DNA of 49,009 nt from an uncultured Lachnospiraceae bacterium (GCA_947574135.1 CANPIM010000023.1:1-49009); one strand, 5' to 3'. Positions 8,276-16,302 are shown, counted from the first letter of the stretch. A program made the numbers and translations. Notes: generated by a model not told the origin, from the sequence alone.

Positions 8276-8372
8276 GTCTTTGTCTCTTTATGATAGCCGG
8301 AAACACTTTCATTTTTACTAAACTTTATCGCGAACTCCAATAGTTTCTTAAGCTCTCCAAACCCATGCATTT

Positions 8373-8432
8373 TAGTTATGAAAATGCTATAACTATTTTC
8401 TATTTGTACTATTTGGAAGATTATGCTATAGT
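8373..8432 (+). promoter_or_regulatory. orphan plus-strand promoter with upstream palindrome
   Basis: TTGTAC (8404-8409) and TATAGT (8427-8432) have 17-base spacing. Just upstream, TAGTTAT (8373-8379) and ATAACTA (8389-8395) form a perfect inverted repeat of the T-N11-A type that LysR proteins bind. No plausible gene follows on the plus strand. The 433-base gap (8136-8568) otherwise holds only the lysR promoter and a hairpin at 8512-8541. Confidence 0.55.
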
Positions 8433-8511
8433 AACGACAGTTAGAAAAACATGTTTCACATTAACACAGCCCTCTCAACTATTATATATAATGCTATCAC
8501 CAAAGGCAGCG

Positions 8512-8541
8512 GCCTGCTCATTCCACCCCGATTGAGCAGGC
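8512..8541. terminator. hairpin, probable terminator
   Basis: GCCTGCTCA (8512-8520) pairs perfectly with TGAGCAGGC (8533-8541). The plus-strand flank TGTTGTCT is only moderately T-rich. It could end a short transcript from the orphan promoter or the transcript of the decayed reductase. Confidence 0.5.
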
Positions 8542-8568
8542 TGTTGTCTATTCTGAACAGTCCGTCTT

Positions 8569-9107
8569 TTATTCCCCAAATTTCTCCACGCACCGCCTCA
8601 GCATTTCCCGAATGGGCAGATGATAGGGACAGCGCTCCTCACAGAGTCCGCAGTCCACGCAGGCTCCTGCCTTTACCGGCAACGCTCCATAACGGTCCCG
8701 GGCCCAGTCTTCCAAACCATAGCGATCCAGATATCCCTCAAAAAGAAAGACCTGATAGATCCCGATTCCCGCCGTACAGGGCTGACAGTAGTTACAGCGG
8801 CGGCAAAAGCTGGTTCCCAGAATATTTTGCACTTCCTCCAGCTTTTTCTCTTCCTCCCGGGAAAGAGGCGACAAATCCTCCACGGCCTGGCAATTTCTGC
8901 GAATCTCTTCCAGGGTATACATGCCAGGAATTACCACGGTTACGTGAGGATTTGCGCAGACATAGCGTAAGGCCAGATGTCCATCCTCAATGGCTCCTCC
9001 AGCCAGAGGCTTCATGGCAATAAAGCCTATATTTTTCTCCTGTCATTTGGCCATCAGCTCCTCCCTTGTGTGGTAATCCTGTCCGGCTTCTTGCGCCCAC
9101 AGGCCAG
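8569..9107 (-). pseudogene. decayed aldo/keto reductase with C-terminal 4Fe-4S domain
   Basis: The minus strand encodes the C-terminal half of an aldo/keto reductase. GFIAMKPLAGGAIEDG, then VIPGMYTLEEI, and an iron-sulfur tail with CRRCNYCQPC and CVDCGLCEERCP are all clear. Two defects are visible. An in-frame TGA at 9045-9043 interrupts ELMAK*QEKNIGFIAMKP, where intact homologues read on. The N-terminal 170-190 residues, including the catalytic tetrad, are missing: the recognisable frame ends at about 9107, against the end of the neighbouring lipoprotein gene. The segment from an ATG at 9015 is open for 148 codons but would lack the barrel core. I call it a pseudogene. Confidence 0.82.
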
Positions 9108-9109
9108 TG

Positions 9110-10258
9110 TTATTTCTCTATTGCCTGCTCAACCAGAAAATCCACGGTCTTATTATAGACAATATTTTCCTCAATGGCGTCTCTGGTATAAGCGGCCTCA
9201 AACTCAGCCAGATCCGAATAGCCATAGTCCGCCATTAAATTTGTAGCTTCCTGGGTATATTCCTCCTCTGTCACAGAAATCCCCTCTGCCTTTGTCACTT
9301 CCTCCACAATCAGGTTGCTCTTGATCCGAAGCTCCGCTGTGATCTCACACTCCTTCTCAAACTCCTCCTCCGTCATGCCTCCCATAAAGAAATACAGATA
9401 TGTTTCCATATCAATGCCGTAGGAAGCCGCAGCCGACTGGTTGGCGGCAATCACCGCTTCCTTTTCCGCCTGCACCTGATCCATGGAAACCTCAAACTCC
9501 GAGGCCTCAATAATGGCTGTCAGCACATCATAGTCCTTTTTCGCCAGAGCCTCCTCTGTTTTCTGCGCCCGCAGCCCCTCCTCCACAGATTTCCGGTAGG
9601 CCTCCACAGAGTCGTATTCCAGGTTTTTCTTTACAAACTCATCTGTCAATTCCGGAATCACAAGCTTCTGAATCTTGTTTACCTTCACCTCAAAGATTAC
9701 AGGCTTTCCGGCCAGATCCGGGTTGTTCTTGTAAATTTCCGGAAACTTAAGATCCAGGTCATAGGATCCTCCCAGCTCCTTTCCGATAAGCTTCTCCTCA
9801 AATCCCTCAATAAACTGGCCGGAACCAATGGTCAGGTCATAACCCCCCTCTCCGGAGGTGCCTCCCTCAAAGGCCTCCCCGTCCAGGAGTCCCCGGTAAT
9901 CAATGTTGACCACATCGCCCTCCTCGATCACCGTCTTGCCCTCAACCTCCTCCAGCTGTCCATATCCCTCCAGCACAGCGTCGATTTCCTTCTGGATCTC
10001 CTCCTTGGAGGGCTCCGTATCCATGGCTTGCACCTCAACGCCCTTGTACTCTCCCAGCTTCACCAGTGTAGTTTCCTTCATATCCCCGGCTTCCCCCTGG
10101 TCTTCCGGCTCCTTCGACTCTGTACCAGAGTTTTCTGTCTGTGTCTGTGTCTGTGTCTCTGTCTGCTCTGGCCCTGCCTCCTGTTTTCCCCCGCAGCCTG
10201 CCAGTGTCAACGCCATTCCTAGCAGCAAAGCTGCCATAAAATTTCTTTTTTTCATCAT
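9110..10258 (-). CDS. lipoprotein with trigger-factor-like peptidyl-prolyl isomerase domains
   Basis: This 382-residue protein begins with a lipoprotein signal ending in LTLAGC, so it should be anchored outside the membrane. A low-complexity linker rich in Q, T, E and S (residues 26-60, including a QT run from a TCTGTG-type DNA repeat) leads to an FKBP-like isomerase domain (GDVVNIDYRGLLDGEAFEGG, then SGQFIEGFEEKLIGKE). A trigger-factor C-terminal helical domain follows. The trigger-factor ribosome-binding domain is missing. It probably folds secreted or surface proteins. The start has GAGGAG upstream; a second ATG follows at once. It runs leftward straight into the reductase remnant. Confidence 0.88.
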   Translation of the reverse strand: MMKKRNFMAALLLGMALTLAGCGGKQEAGPEQTETQTQTQTENSGTESKEPEDQGEAGDMKETTLVKLGEYKGVEVQAMDTEPSKEEIQKEIDAVLEGYGQLEEVEGKTVIEEGDVVNIDYRGLLDGEAFEGGTSGEGGYDLTIGSGQFIEGFEEKLIGKELGGSYDLDLKFPEIYKNNPDLAGKPVIFEVKVNKIQKLVIPELTDEFVKKNLEYDSVEAYRKSVEEGLRAQKTEEALAKKDYDVLTAIIEASEFEVSMDQVQAEKEAVIAANQSAAASYGIDMETYLYFFMGGMTEEEFEKECEITAELRIKSNLIVEEVTKAEGISVTEEEYTQEATNLMADYGYSDLAEFEAAYTRDAIEENIVYNKTVDFLVEQAIEK

Positions 10259-10348
10259 AAATCTCCTCGTTTTCTAACATTTATTCTCACAGATAAAAAC
10301 CCATACTTTTTACATTACCACACTTTATGGGCACTTACAAGAGCGCGC

Positions 10349-11824
10349 CTACAGCAAGGGCGAAAGCAGCCGGGAAAATTGCTCTTTCACCCGAACCATC
10401 CAGGAGCGCTGCCCATAAATATAAGGGGTAATGTGGGTACAGTATTTCAGATCCTCCCGGAATCTGCGGTCCAGCTCCTCTGTAACCTTTGCGCTGTAGA
10501 TCACCGCATTCACCTCAAAATTCAGCTTGAAGCTTCGGATATCCATATTGGCTGTTCCGTAACAGCTTACCACTCCGTCCACGGTCATACCTTTGGCGTG
10601 GAGAAAGCCGTTGTTATAGGTATAGCATTTTGCCCCCGCCTCCAGAAGATCTCCCACATAAGAGTAGGTTGCCCAGTACACAAAGGGATGATCCGGCTTA
10701 CAGGGAATCATCAGCCGCACATCCACACCGGACATGGCGGCGATTCTTATGGCGTCCAGCACGCTCTCATCGGGAATAAAGTAGGGGGTCTGAATATAAA
10801 TGTTTTTCCGGGCCTTGGAAATCATTTTCAGATATGTGTCCCGGATATTCTGCTCCTTGGCATCGGGCCCGGAAGAAATAATCTGCACAGCCTCCCGGCC
10901 CGCCTTCCGTTTGTCCTCCTCCTGAAAATACTCATCCTGGGTAAACAGGTTCTGCTTTGTAGCATAATTCCAGTCCAGAATAAACCGAATGTGAAGGGCC
11001 AGTACCGCAGATCCTTGGATCTTCAAATGAGTATCCCGCCAATAGCCAAATTTCTCATCCAGCCCCAGGTACTCCCGGCCCACATTGAAGCCCCCCACAA
11101 AGGCTGTCCGCCCGTCGATCACCACAATCTTCCGGTGATTGCGGTAATTGATCCGCAGCTGGAGACGCCGCAGTACCGCGGGGAAAAACTCTCCGATCTG
11201 GATTCCCTCTGCCGCCAGCCGCTTCCAGCGCCGCTTTAACATGGTGCGGCAACCCATGCTGTCATAGAGAATCCGTACCTCCACACCGGAGCGGGCCTTC
11301 TGGATCAACGCCTTTTCCAGACTCCTCCACAGCTCGTCGTCCCGGATAATGTAATACTGAATATGAATGTACTTTTTCGCCCGCAGAATCTCTTCATAAA
11401 GGGCCTGAAACTTCTTCTTTCCGTCCGTAAAGATCTCCACATGATTGTCCGCCGTGTACACGGAATCCGAGGCTTCCAGGTTGAAAAGCACCAGATCCGA
11501 AAACTTACGAAGCCTGGGATCCGTGGGATGAAATCGGTCTGTGCGAATGGTTTCCTCCTGGGTCCGGATAGCTGAATGGATGGCGTCCTCAATCTCCTTG
11601 GTCCGGAACATATGCTCTCTGTGAAAGTCATGTCCAATCATAAAATACAAAAAAATCCCTACAATCGGAACAAAATACAGCAGCAGCAGCCAGGTCCACA
11701 CAGACCGGGGCTCCCGCCGTTCAAAAAAGACAATCATAATAGAAAGCAAAATGTTGATAAACAGCAGATGGTCCATCCAAAATTTCAGGATTTCCACAAG
11801 CCCATTCCAAATTGCTGGAAGCAT
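10349..11824 (-). CDS. cls: cardiolipin synthase (phospholipase D family)
   Basis: This 491-residue membrane enzyme joins two phosphatidylglycerol molecules into cardiolipin and glycerol. Two N-terminal transmembrane spans (about residues 15-35 and 40-60, the latter with VWTWLLLLYFVPIVGIFLYF) precede two phospholipase D motifs: HRKIVVIDGRTAFVGGFN in the first half and HAKGMTVDGVVSCYGTANMD near the C-terminus, each giving HxKxxxxD. Length and order fit bacterial Cls. The start has AAAGGAG upstream. It is divergent from the small membrane protein gene at 11980. Confidence 0.95.
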   Translation of the reverse strand: MLPAIWNGLVEILKFWMDHLLFINILLSIMIVFFERREPRSVWTWLLLLYFVPIVGIFLYFMIGHDFHREHMFRTKEIEDAIHSAIRTQEETIRTDRFHPTDPRLRKFSDLVLFNLEASDSVYTADNHVEIFTDGKKKFQALYEEILRAKKYIHIQYYIIRDDELWRSLEKALIQKARSGVEVRILYDSMGCRTMLKRRWKRLAAEGIQIGEFFPAVLRRLQLRINYRNHRKIVVIDGRTAFVGGFNVGREYLGLDEKFGYWRDTHLKIQGSAVLALHIRFILDWNYATKQNLFTQDEYFQEEDKRKAGREAVQIISSGPDAKEQNIRDTYLKMISKARKNIYIQTPYFIPDESVLDAIRIAAMSGVDVRLMIPCKPDHPFVYWATYSYVGDLLEAGAKCYTYNNGFLHAKGMTVDGVVSCYGTANMDIRSFKLNFEVNAVIYSAKVTEELDRRFREDLKYCTHITPYIYGQRSWMVRVKEQFSRLLSPLL

Positions 11825-11912
11825 GGCGCAGCTCCTTTCCGGTTACTGTTCACTCTGTTGGTAATAACCCGTTCCAATCCTCTGTCCGTTTGCCGGATTT
11901 ACCACAAATCAC

Positions 11913-11941
11913 TTGCACTTTAAGAGAAACAATGTTACACT
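11913..11941 (+). promoter_or_regulatory. promoter of the small membrane protein gene
   Basis: TTGCAC (11913-11918) and TACACT (11936-11941) are 17 bases apart, about 40 bases before the start at 11980. Confidence 0.5.
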
Positions 11942-11979
11942 CGTCTATGGAATATTTCATTTTTACAGGAGGATATCTT

Positions 11980-12423
11980 ATGTCAACCTTCACAACAGTC
12001 TTACTGATTATTGTTGTAGTCCTGATCGCCCTTTTGGTCGCTTTATATTTTATAGGAACAAAAATGCAGAAAAAGCAGGCGCTGCAAAAAGAGCAGATGG
12101 ATGCCATGGCCCAGACTGTCAGCATGCTGATCATTGATAAAAAACGCCTGCGGATCAAGGATTCCGGTCTTCCCCCCATGGTCATCGAGCAGACGCCTAA
12201 ATATCTGCGCCGGTCCAAGCTTCCCATCGTTAAAGCGAAGGTAGGACCCAAGGTCATGACCCTGGCCTGCGAGGAATCTGTTTTTCAGGTATTGCCGGTA
12301 AAGCGCGAGGTAAAGGCTGTAGTCAGCGGTATCTATATTACGGCCGTCAAGAGCGCCCGGGGCGGGTTGGAGACACCTCCGCCCAAGAAAAAGGGATTTT
12401 TTAAACGTCTCTTTAAAAAATAG
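11980..12423 (+). CDS. single-span membrane protein, function unknown
   Basis: This 147-residue protein has one N-terminal transmembrane helix (residues 5-27), a helical charged stretch (KMQKKQALQKEQMDAMAQ), a compact domain and a proline/lysine-rich end (PPPKKKGFFKRLFKK). The predicted topology is outside-in with the bulk in the cytoplasm. The ATG at 11980 is chosen because ACAGGAGG lies 7 bases upstream; a longer frame from 11812 would overlap the cls start and has no ribosome site. I do not recognise the family, although the sequence looks conserved rather than random. It is divergent from cls, and its stop is followed by the repeat cassette at 12483-12648. Confidence 0.75.
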   Translation: MSTFTTVLLIIVVVLIALLVALYFIGTKMQKKQALQKEQMDAMAQTVSMLIIDKKRLRIKDSGLPPMVIEQTPKYLRRSKLPIVKAKVGPKVMTLACEESVFQVLPVKREVKAVVSGIYITAVKSARGGLETPPPKKKGFFKRLFKK

Positions 12424-12482
12424 CAGCTTACAGCTGCCTTTTCCTTCCACAATTCAGAGTGGCGGCCAAACAGCAATGTACG

Positions 12483-12523
12483 CCGCGCTCCGGCGCGAGA
12501 ATCCGGCAAGCCGGATTCTTTTT
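12483..12523. repeat. 41-bp repeat C, copy 1
   Basis: This is identical to 12608-12648. It contains a CGCGCTCCGGCGCG near-palindrome and then the hairpin GAATCCGG/CCGGATTC followed by TTTTT, so it can act as a terminator for the gene ending at 12423. Confidence 0.85.
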
Positions 12524-12576
12524 GCTTTACAGGAAATTGCATCCTGTAAAGCAAAAGCCCTCCGGGGGATGCGCAC
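12517..12576 (+). repeat. 60-bp dispersed repeat B, copy 1
   Basis: This is 49 of 60 bases identical to the reverse strand of 32971-33030. It contains the palindrome CTTTACAGGA/TCCTGTAAAG and a conserved end GGATGCGCAC. Confidence 0.7.
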
Positions 12577-12593
12577 TGCGCGCTGAGGAAATT

Positions 12594-12648
12594 GGTTGCT
12601 GATGCAACCGCGCTCCGGCGCGAGAATCCGGCAAGCCGGATTCTTTTT
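12594..12648. repeat. hairpin and 41-bp repeat C, copy 2 (terminator-like)
   Basis: GGTTGC/GCAACC (12594-12609) forms a short perfect hairpin that overlaps the start of the second exact 41-bp copy (12608-12648). Its GAATCCGG/CCGGATTC stem is followed by TTTTTT on the plus strand and, by symmetry, lies just past the DUF1934 stop on the minus strand. Confidence 0.8.
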
Positions 12649-12653
12649 TACAT

Positions 12654-13100
12654 CTAGCTCAGGGAAAAGTCTGGCGCATCCTTGGATTTCACATGCAGCG
12701 TTACGCTGCTGTCAGTCACGTATTCCTCGTTGAGCTCCAGCACGTAATTCAGTTCCACATGGATGTCATACTGACTTTCCGTAAGCTTTACCTCTCCTGC
12801 CTGGATTCCCACGGGAATCACTCCAAAGGGCGTGTCGTACTGAGCCACCTGCCTTTTCCACTCCTCAAAGATCATATGCACCTGTATGGGCCCCTTTTTC
12901 ATCATTTCCACCCGGCCCTTTTTTATTTTCAACGTATTGCGGATCACCTCTGAGGAACCCTCCACCGGCTCTTCATAGACGAGATAGTGGGCTCCGTTGC
13001 GGTGATAATAGTCGGCCATGGTCAGAACCTCCACAGGCTGGCTGGGTTCCTCCTCCAGATATTGCAGACCGGAAATACTCAAAAGTACCTGCTCTGTCAT
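12654..13100 (-). CDS. DUF1934 (YwiB-like) beta-barrel protein
   Basis: This 148-residue cytoplasmic protein matches the DUF1934/YwiB pattern: an early strand VLLSISGLQYLEEE, the central YHRNGAHYLVYEEP, and a C-terminal block with VELNYVLELN. The fold is a small calycin-like barrel of unknown function. It follows murI on the same strand with an 82-base gap and is probably in the same transcript, a frequent arrangement in Clostridia. No membrane span or signal is present. Confidence 0.88.
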   Translation of the reverse strand: MTEQVLLSISGLQYLEEEPSQPVEVLTMADYYHRNGAHYLVYEEPVEGSSEVIRNTLKIKKGRVEMMKKGPIQVHMIFEEWKRQVAQYDTPFGVIPVGIQAGEVKLTESQYDIHVELNYVLELNEEYVTDSSVTLHVKSKDAPDFSLS

Positions 13101-13182
13101 ATCATTCTCTCCTTGCTTTCGCTGTCTCTTCTGCCGTTTGCCAAAGCCTTGCCTTTCTTTGACAACTCCTGGCTATCTGCTC

Positions 13183-14037
13183 TTACGTCTGATATTCCTC
13201 AATGGGAATCTGCCTTGTATCCTCTGTGGTCAGGTGCAGAATTCGGGCTGCAAACTGCTGAAACCGCTCAGCCGCATCGCTGACAAAAAACTCGCAGGAA
13301 TTATACTCTGTCATCCAGGCGCTTTTGTTTTCCAGTCCCTGTTCCTGAAGCAGACGCCGAAGGCTGATAGCCGTCTCGTAGGCTGGATTCACCAGGGTTA
13401 CGGACTCCCCCATAACCTTGGCGATGGTGGATCGAAGAAGAGGATAATGCGTACATCCCAAAATCAGCGTGTCTATATCTGAATGACACAGCTCTTCCAG
13501 GTACTTCCGGGCCACCACTGTGGCCACTTCCCCATCCAGCCATCCCTCCTCTGCCAGAGGCACAAACAACGGACAAGCCTTCCCCAGCACCTGAATATCC
13601 GGCCGCAGGTTGCTGAGAAACCGGGTATAGATACCGGAATCAATGGTTCCCTCTGTGCCAATCACGCCAATCTTTCCGTTTTTTGTCACCTCCGCCGCTG
13701 TCTTTGCCCCAGGACCCACCACGCCGATGACAGGAACTTCCATCTCAGGACGCAGCTCTTCCAGGGCATAGGCGCTGGCCGTATTGCAGGCCACCACAAT
13801 GGCTTTGACTCCCCGGGTCATCAAAAAGCGGACAATCTGCCGAGAATAGCGGATAATCGTTTCTCGGGACTTACTCCCGTAGGGTACCCGGGCCGTGTCC
13901 CCAAAATATGTAATCCGCTCCCCCGGCAGCTGTCGTATGATTTCCCGGACAACCGTAAGCCCTCCCACTCCGGAGTCAAAGACTCCGATGGGCGCCTGGC
14001 TCCTGTCTTCATATTCTATTCTCTCTGGTCCCTCCAT
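13183..14037 (-). CDS. murI: glutamate racemase
   Basis: This 284-residue cytoplasmic enzyme makes D-glutamate for peptidoglycan. The family marks are PIGVFDSGVGGLTV near residue 16, the two catalytic cysteines Cys84 (VACNTAS) and Cys195 (LGCTHYP), and Asp/Ser of the active site in FDSG. The length is normal with a short N-terminal extension. The start has GGGAGG upstream. The upstream repeat protein ends 15 bases before it and the DUF1934 gene follows, so the three are likely co-transcribed. Confidence 0.96.
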   Translation of the reverse strand: MEGPERIEYEDRSQAPIGVFDSGVGGLTVVREIIRQLPGERITYFGDTARVPYGSKSRETIIRYSRQIVRFLMTRGVKAIVVACNTASAYALEELRPEMEVPVIGVVGPGAKTAAEVTKNGKIGVIGTEGTIDSGIYTRFLSNLRPDIQVLGKACPLFVPLAEEGWLDGEVATVVARKYLEELCHSDIDTLILGCTHYPLLRSTIAKVMGESVTLVNPAYETAISLRRLLQEQGLENKSAWMTEYNSCEFFVSDAAERFQQFAARILHLTTEDTRQIPIEEYQT

Positions 14038-14052
14038 GGCATCCTCCCATAC

Positions 14053-14577
14053 TTAGAACAGGTCCATACACTTCCATTTGATCTTCACCGGAATCCTGGT
14101 CTTCAAATCCTGCTCCGTCTCTTCCTCTGTCTTTGGCTCTTTCCCCTGCCCTGCTTCCTTCTCCTTAGACTCCTCTGTCCGCCCTGCTTCTCTCTCCTCA
14201 GGCTCCTTAGTCCGCCCTGCTTCCTTTTCCCTGGGCTCCTCTATCTGTCCTGCTTCCTTTTCCTTAGGATTCTCTGCCTGCTGTTCCCTGGCTTCTCTCT
14301 CTTCTGTCAGATCCGCCTCCTGGTCCTGGTTTTCCTGCTCATCCACAAGCTTCATGGCGCTTTTCAGACAAGTGCGCGGATAAAGGCTCCCCCACCAGGC
14401 CAGCTCATACAGCCCTCCAGGAATTCCTTCTTTCCTCTGGCCGCTGCCCTCATTCTCTATTTCCTGAAACATCTGAACCTGCTGCGCAGGTATGGCTCCA
14501 TGGGCAAGTACGGTCATCCAGACCAGCAGGGAGGCCAGCAGCGCTGCCAGTAGCTTTTTTTCTTTCCTTTGATTCAT
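14053..14577 (-). CDS. membrane-anchored or secreted protein with 11-residue charged repeats
   Basis: This 174-residue protein begins with basic residues and one hydrophobic segment (LLAALLASLLVWMTVLA, residues 9-25), so it is exported or anchored. A short region with WWGSLYPRTCLKSAMKLV leads to a stretch of glutamate, lysine and arginine, about residues 100-150. There an 11-residue unit of the form EKEAGxxxEPx repeats four times. The last residues are KIKWKCMDLF. No family is recognised. The repeat DNA has a 33-base period, so unit number could vary between strains. It sits 15 bases upstream of murI. Confidence 0.65.
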   Translation of the reverse strand: MNQRKEKKLLAALLASLLVWMTVLAHGAIPAQQVQMFQEIENEGSGQRKEGIPGGLYELAWWGSLYPRTCLKSAMKLVDEQENQDQEADLTEEREAREQQAENPKEKEAGQIEEPREKEAGRTKEPEEREAGRTEESKEKEAGQGKEPKTEEETEQDLKTRIPVKIKWKCMDLF

Positions 14578-14685
14578 ATATGAAGATCCTTCCTTTCCAC
14601 AGGTCTATTTCATTTCTCTGTCTATCTGGAAAGATTCTCCATTTTTTCTCATTTTATACAGATTAGGCGGATTTCATTTCCGTTT

Positions 14686-15360
14686 TTATTCATTCTCCCG
14701 GATAGCCTGAATAATGGCCGCCTCCTGATTGTCAATATGTTCCCGAATAGCCTCCCGGGCCGTCTCCTTATCCCGTTGGCAGATGCTTTGGTAAATCCGG
14801 CTGTGCTCGGCATCCAGACGCTCATAGCTGGAGGTATCCTTCAGATACTCCATGCGGTAGCGGTACATCTGTTCCCGCAGGTTATTCAGAATGGTAATAA
14901 GCCTCTGGTTACCTGTGGCTCCGTAAATAATCTCATGGAAAGCCATGTCGTCTTTGGCAAGCTGAACCAGATCCCCGCACTCCCGGTCCTTCTGAAAGTT
15001 TATGCCAGCCTGGTGCAAAAGATCCAGCTCCCCGGCGCTGATCCGGTCGCAGGCCACCTCCACAGCCATCATCTCCAGGGTTCTGCGCACTTCCAGCACA
15101 TCCCGCAAGTCCTTTTCCGTAATGCTGGCCACCACAGCCCCCCGGCGGGGAATCATAACCACCAGGCCCTCCAGCTCCAGCTTACGGATCGCTTCCCGTA
15201 TGGGGGTACGGCTCACGCCCAGACGCTTGGCCAGATGAATCTCCATGAGACGCTCTCCCGGCTCCAGCTCTCCCTTGAGAATAGCCTGGCGGAGCGTCTG
15301 AAACACCACGTCCCGCAAGGGCAGATATTCGTTCATTACACTGTTAAAATCCTGATTCAT
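14686..15360 (-). CDS. GntR family regulator (FadR/FCD subfamily)
   Basis: This 224-residue protein has a GntR winged helix-turn-helix (ERLMEIHLAKRLGVSRTPIR and REAIRKLELEGLV, about residues 36-70) and an all-helical FCD effector domain that binds a carboxylate ligand through a metal site. The ATG at 15360 overlaps the ispE stop by four bases (ATGA), so the two are translationally coupled. The ligand and targets cannot be read from the sequence. Pairing of this regulator with an isoprenoid gene may be genome-organisational only. Confidence 0.92.
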   Translation of the reverse strand: MNQDFNSVMNEYLPLRDVVFQTLRQAILKGELEPGERLMEIHLAKRLGVSRTPIREAIRKLELEGLVVMIPRRGAVVASITEKDLRDVLEVRRTLEMMAVEVACDRISAGELDLLHQAGINFQKDRECGDLVQLAKDDMAFHEIIYGATGNQRLITILNNLREQMYRYRMEYLKDTSSYERLDAEHSRIYQSICQRDKETAREAIREHIDNQEAAIIQAIRENE

Positions 15361-16238
15361 ACTGTTCTCCTGTTATATGGGCTGGTCAGATAGAGTTGTC
15401 TGGCCAGATTTCTTTTTCTCAAACGCTGATATGCCTTTTTGGCCGCTGCCGGATCCTCGAAAATCCCAAATACGGTGGGACCGCTGCCGCTCATCATGGC
15501 TTCCAGAGCCCCCGAAGCCCGCATAAACTCCTCAATCTGACCAATGACCGGATAGGCCGGTCCCGTCACCCGCTCCAGCACATTCCCATCCCTCATACGG
15601 GCGGCAAGTCCTCTCAGATCCTGGCGTTTTAATGCCTCTGCCATGCCGTCCACATCTGGGTGATCTGTAATCTGATCCGCATGGAGGTTTTCATAGACAA
15701 ACCGGGTGGATACATTGACCCCTGGCTTTGCAATGAGAATCTGACAATCCGGCATGGGAGAAATAGAAGTGAGCCTTTCTCCAATCCCCTCTGCCAGAGC
15801 GGTTCCCCGCAGAATGCAGTACGGTATGTCCGCGCCGATCTTTACGCCCCGGTCCATGAGCTCCTGCTGCCCAAGCCCCAGCTGAAACATACGGTTTACC
15901 CCAAAAAGCACGGCGGCGGCGTCAGAGCTTCCCCCTGCCATTCCCGCCGCCACGGGAATAAATTTCTTCAGATCAATGGCGATCCCCTGGGAAATCCCAA
16001 ACTCATCCAGTAAGAGTTTTGCCGCCTTATAGACCAGATTATTCTCATTCACCGGAAGAAAGCTTAAGTTGGTCCGGACCCGGATCTCTGGTCCTGACAG
16101 CTTTCTAAGCTCCAGCCTGTCATACATGCGGACGGTCTGCATAATCATCTTGACCTCATGATATCCATCCTCCCGGCGCCGGAGCACATCCAGCCCCAGG
16201 TTGATTTTCGCATATGCCTTCAGCTGCATTCGATCCAT
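15357..16238 (-). CDS. ispE: 4-diphosphocytidyl-2-C-methyl-D-erythritol kinase
   Basis: This is a 293-residue GHMP kinase of the non-mevalonate isoprenoid pathway. The sequence shows AYAKINLGLDVL at the start, the ATP-binding glycine motif PVAAGMAGGSSDAAA near residue 90, and the C-terminal SGSGPTVFGIF. The ATG at 16238 is chosen because GGGGAG lies about 10 bases upstream and it gives the usual family length; a longer frame to 16316 would run through the hairpin at 16260-16302. It is coupled to the downstream gntR gene. Confidence 0.95.
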   Translation of the reverse strand: MDRMQLKAYAKINLGLDVLRRREDGYHEVKMIMQTVRMYDRLELRKLSGPEIRVRTNLSFLPVNENNLVYKAAKLLLDEFGISQGIAIDLKKFIPVAAGMAGGSSDAAAVLFGVNRMFQLGLGQQELMDRGVKIGADIPYCILRGTALAEGIGERLTSISPMPDCQILIAKPGVNVSTRFVYENLHADQITDHPDVDGMAEALKRQDLRGLAARMRDGNVLERVTGPAYPVIGQIEEFMRASGALEAMMSGSGPTVFGIFEDPAAAKKAYQRLRKRNLARQLYLTSPYNRRTV

Positions 16239-16259
16239 ATGTATTCTTCTCCCCATTAT

Positions 16260-16302
16260 AAAATCGGTTATGCTTTCCTTACCAGAAAGTATAACCGATT
16301 TT
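16260..16302. terminator. long hairpin between sipL and ispE
   Basis: Arms of 18 bases (16260-16277 and 16285-16302) pair with one mismatch around a 7-base loop and have A/T ends. It most likely stops the sipL transcript. Because it also overlaps a weak TTGTAT-17-TATACT promoter for ispE on the minus strand, an operator role is a second possibility. Confidence 0.65.

Noticed and set aside
9040..9048. In-frame TGA in the reductase as a selenocysteine codon
   Set aside because: The front half of the protein is also missing and the position is not catalytic, so simple decay is a better explanation.
10130..10170. TCTGTG repeat in the lipoprotein gene as a phase-variation tract
   Set aside because: The unit is six bases, so changes keep the reading frame and would only alter linker length.
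13483..14553. Plus-strand frame of 356 codons with leucine/phenylalanine repeats
   Set aside because: The repeats are the complement of the charged 11-residue units and of murI; no start signal supports it.
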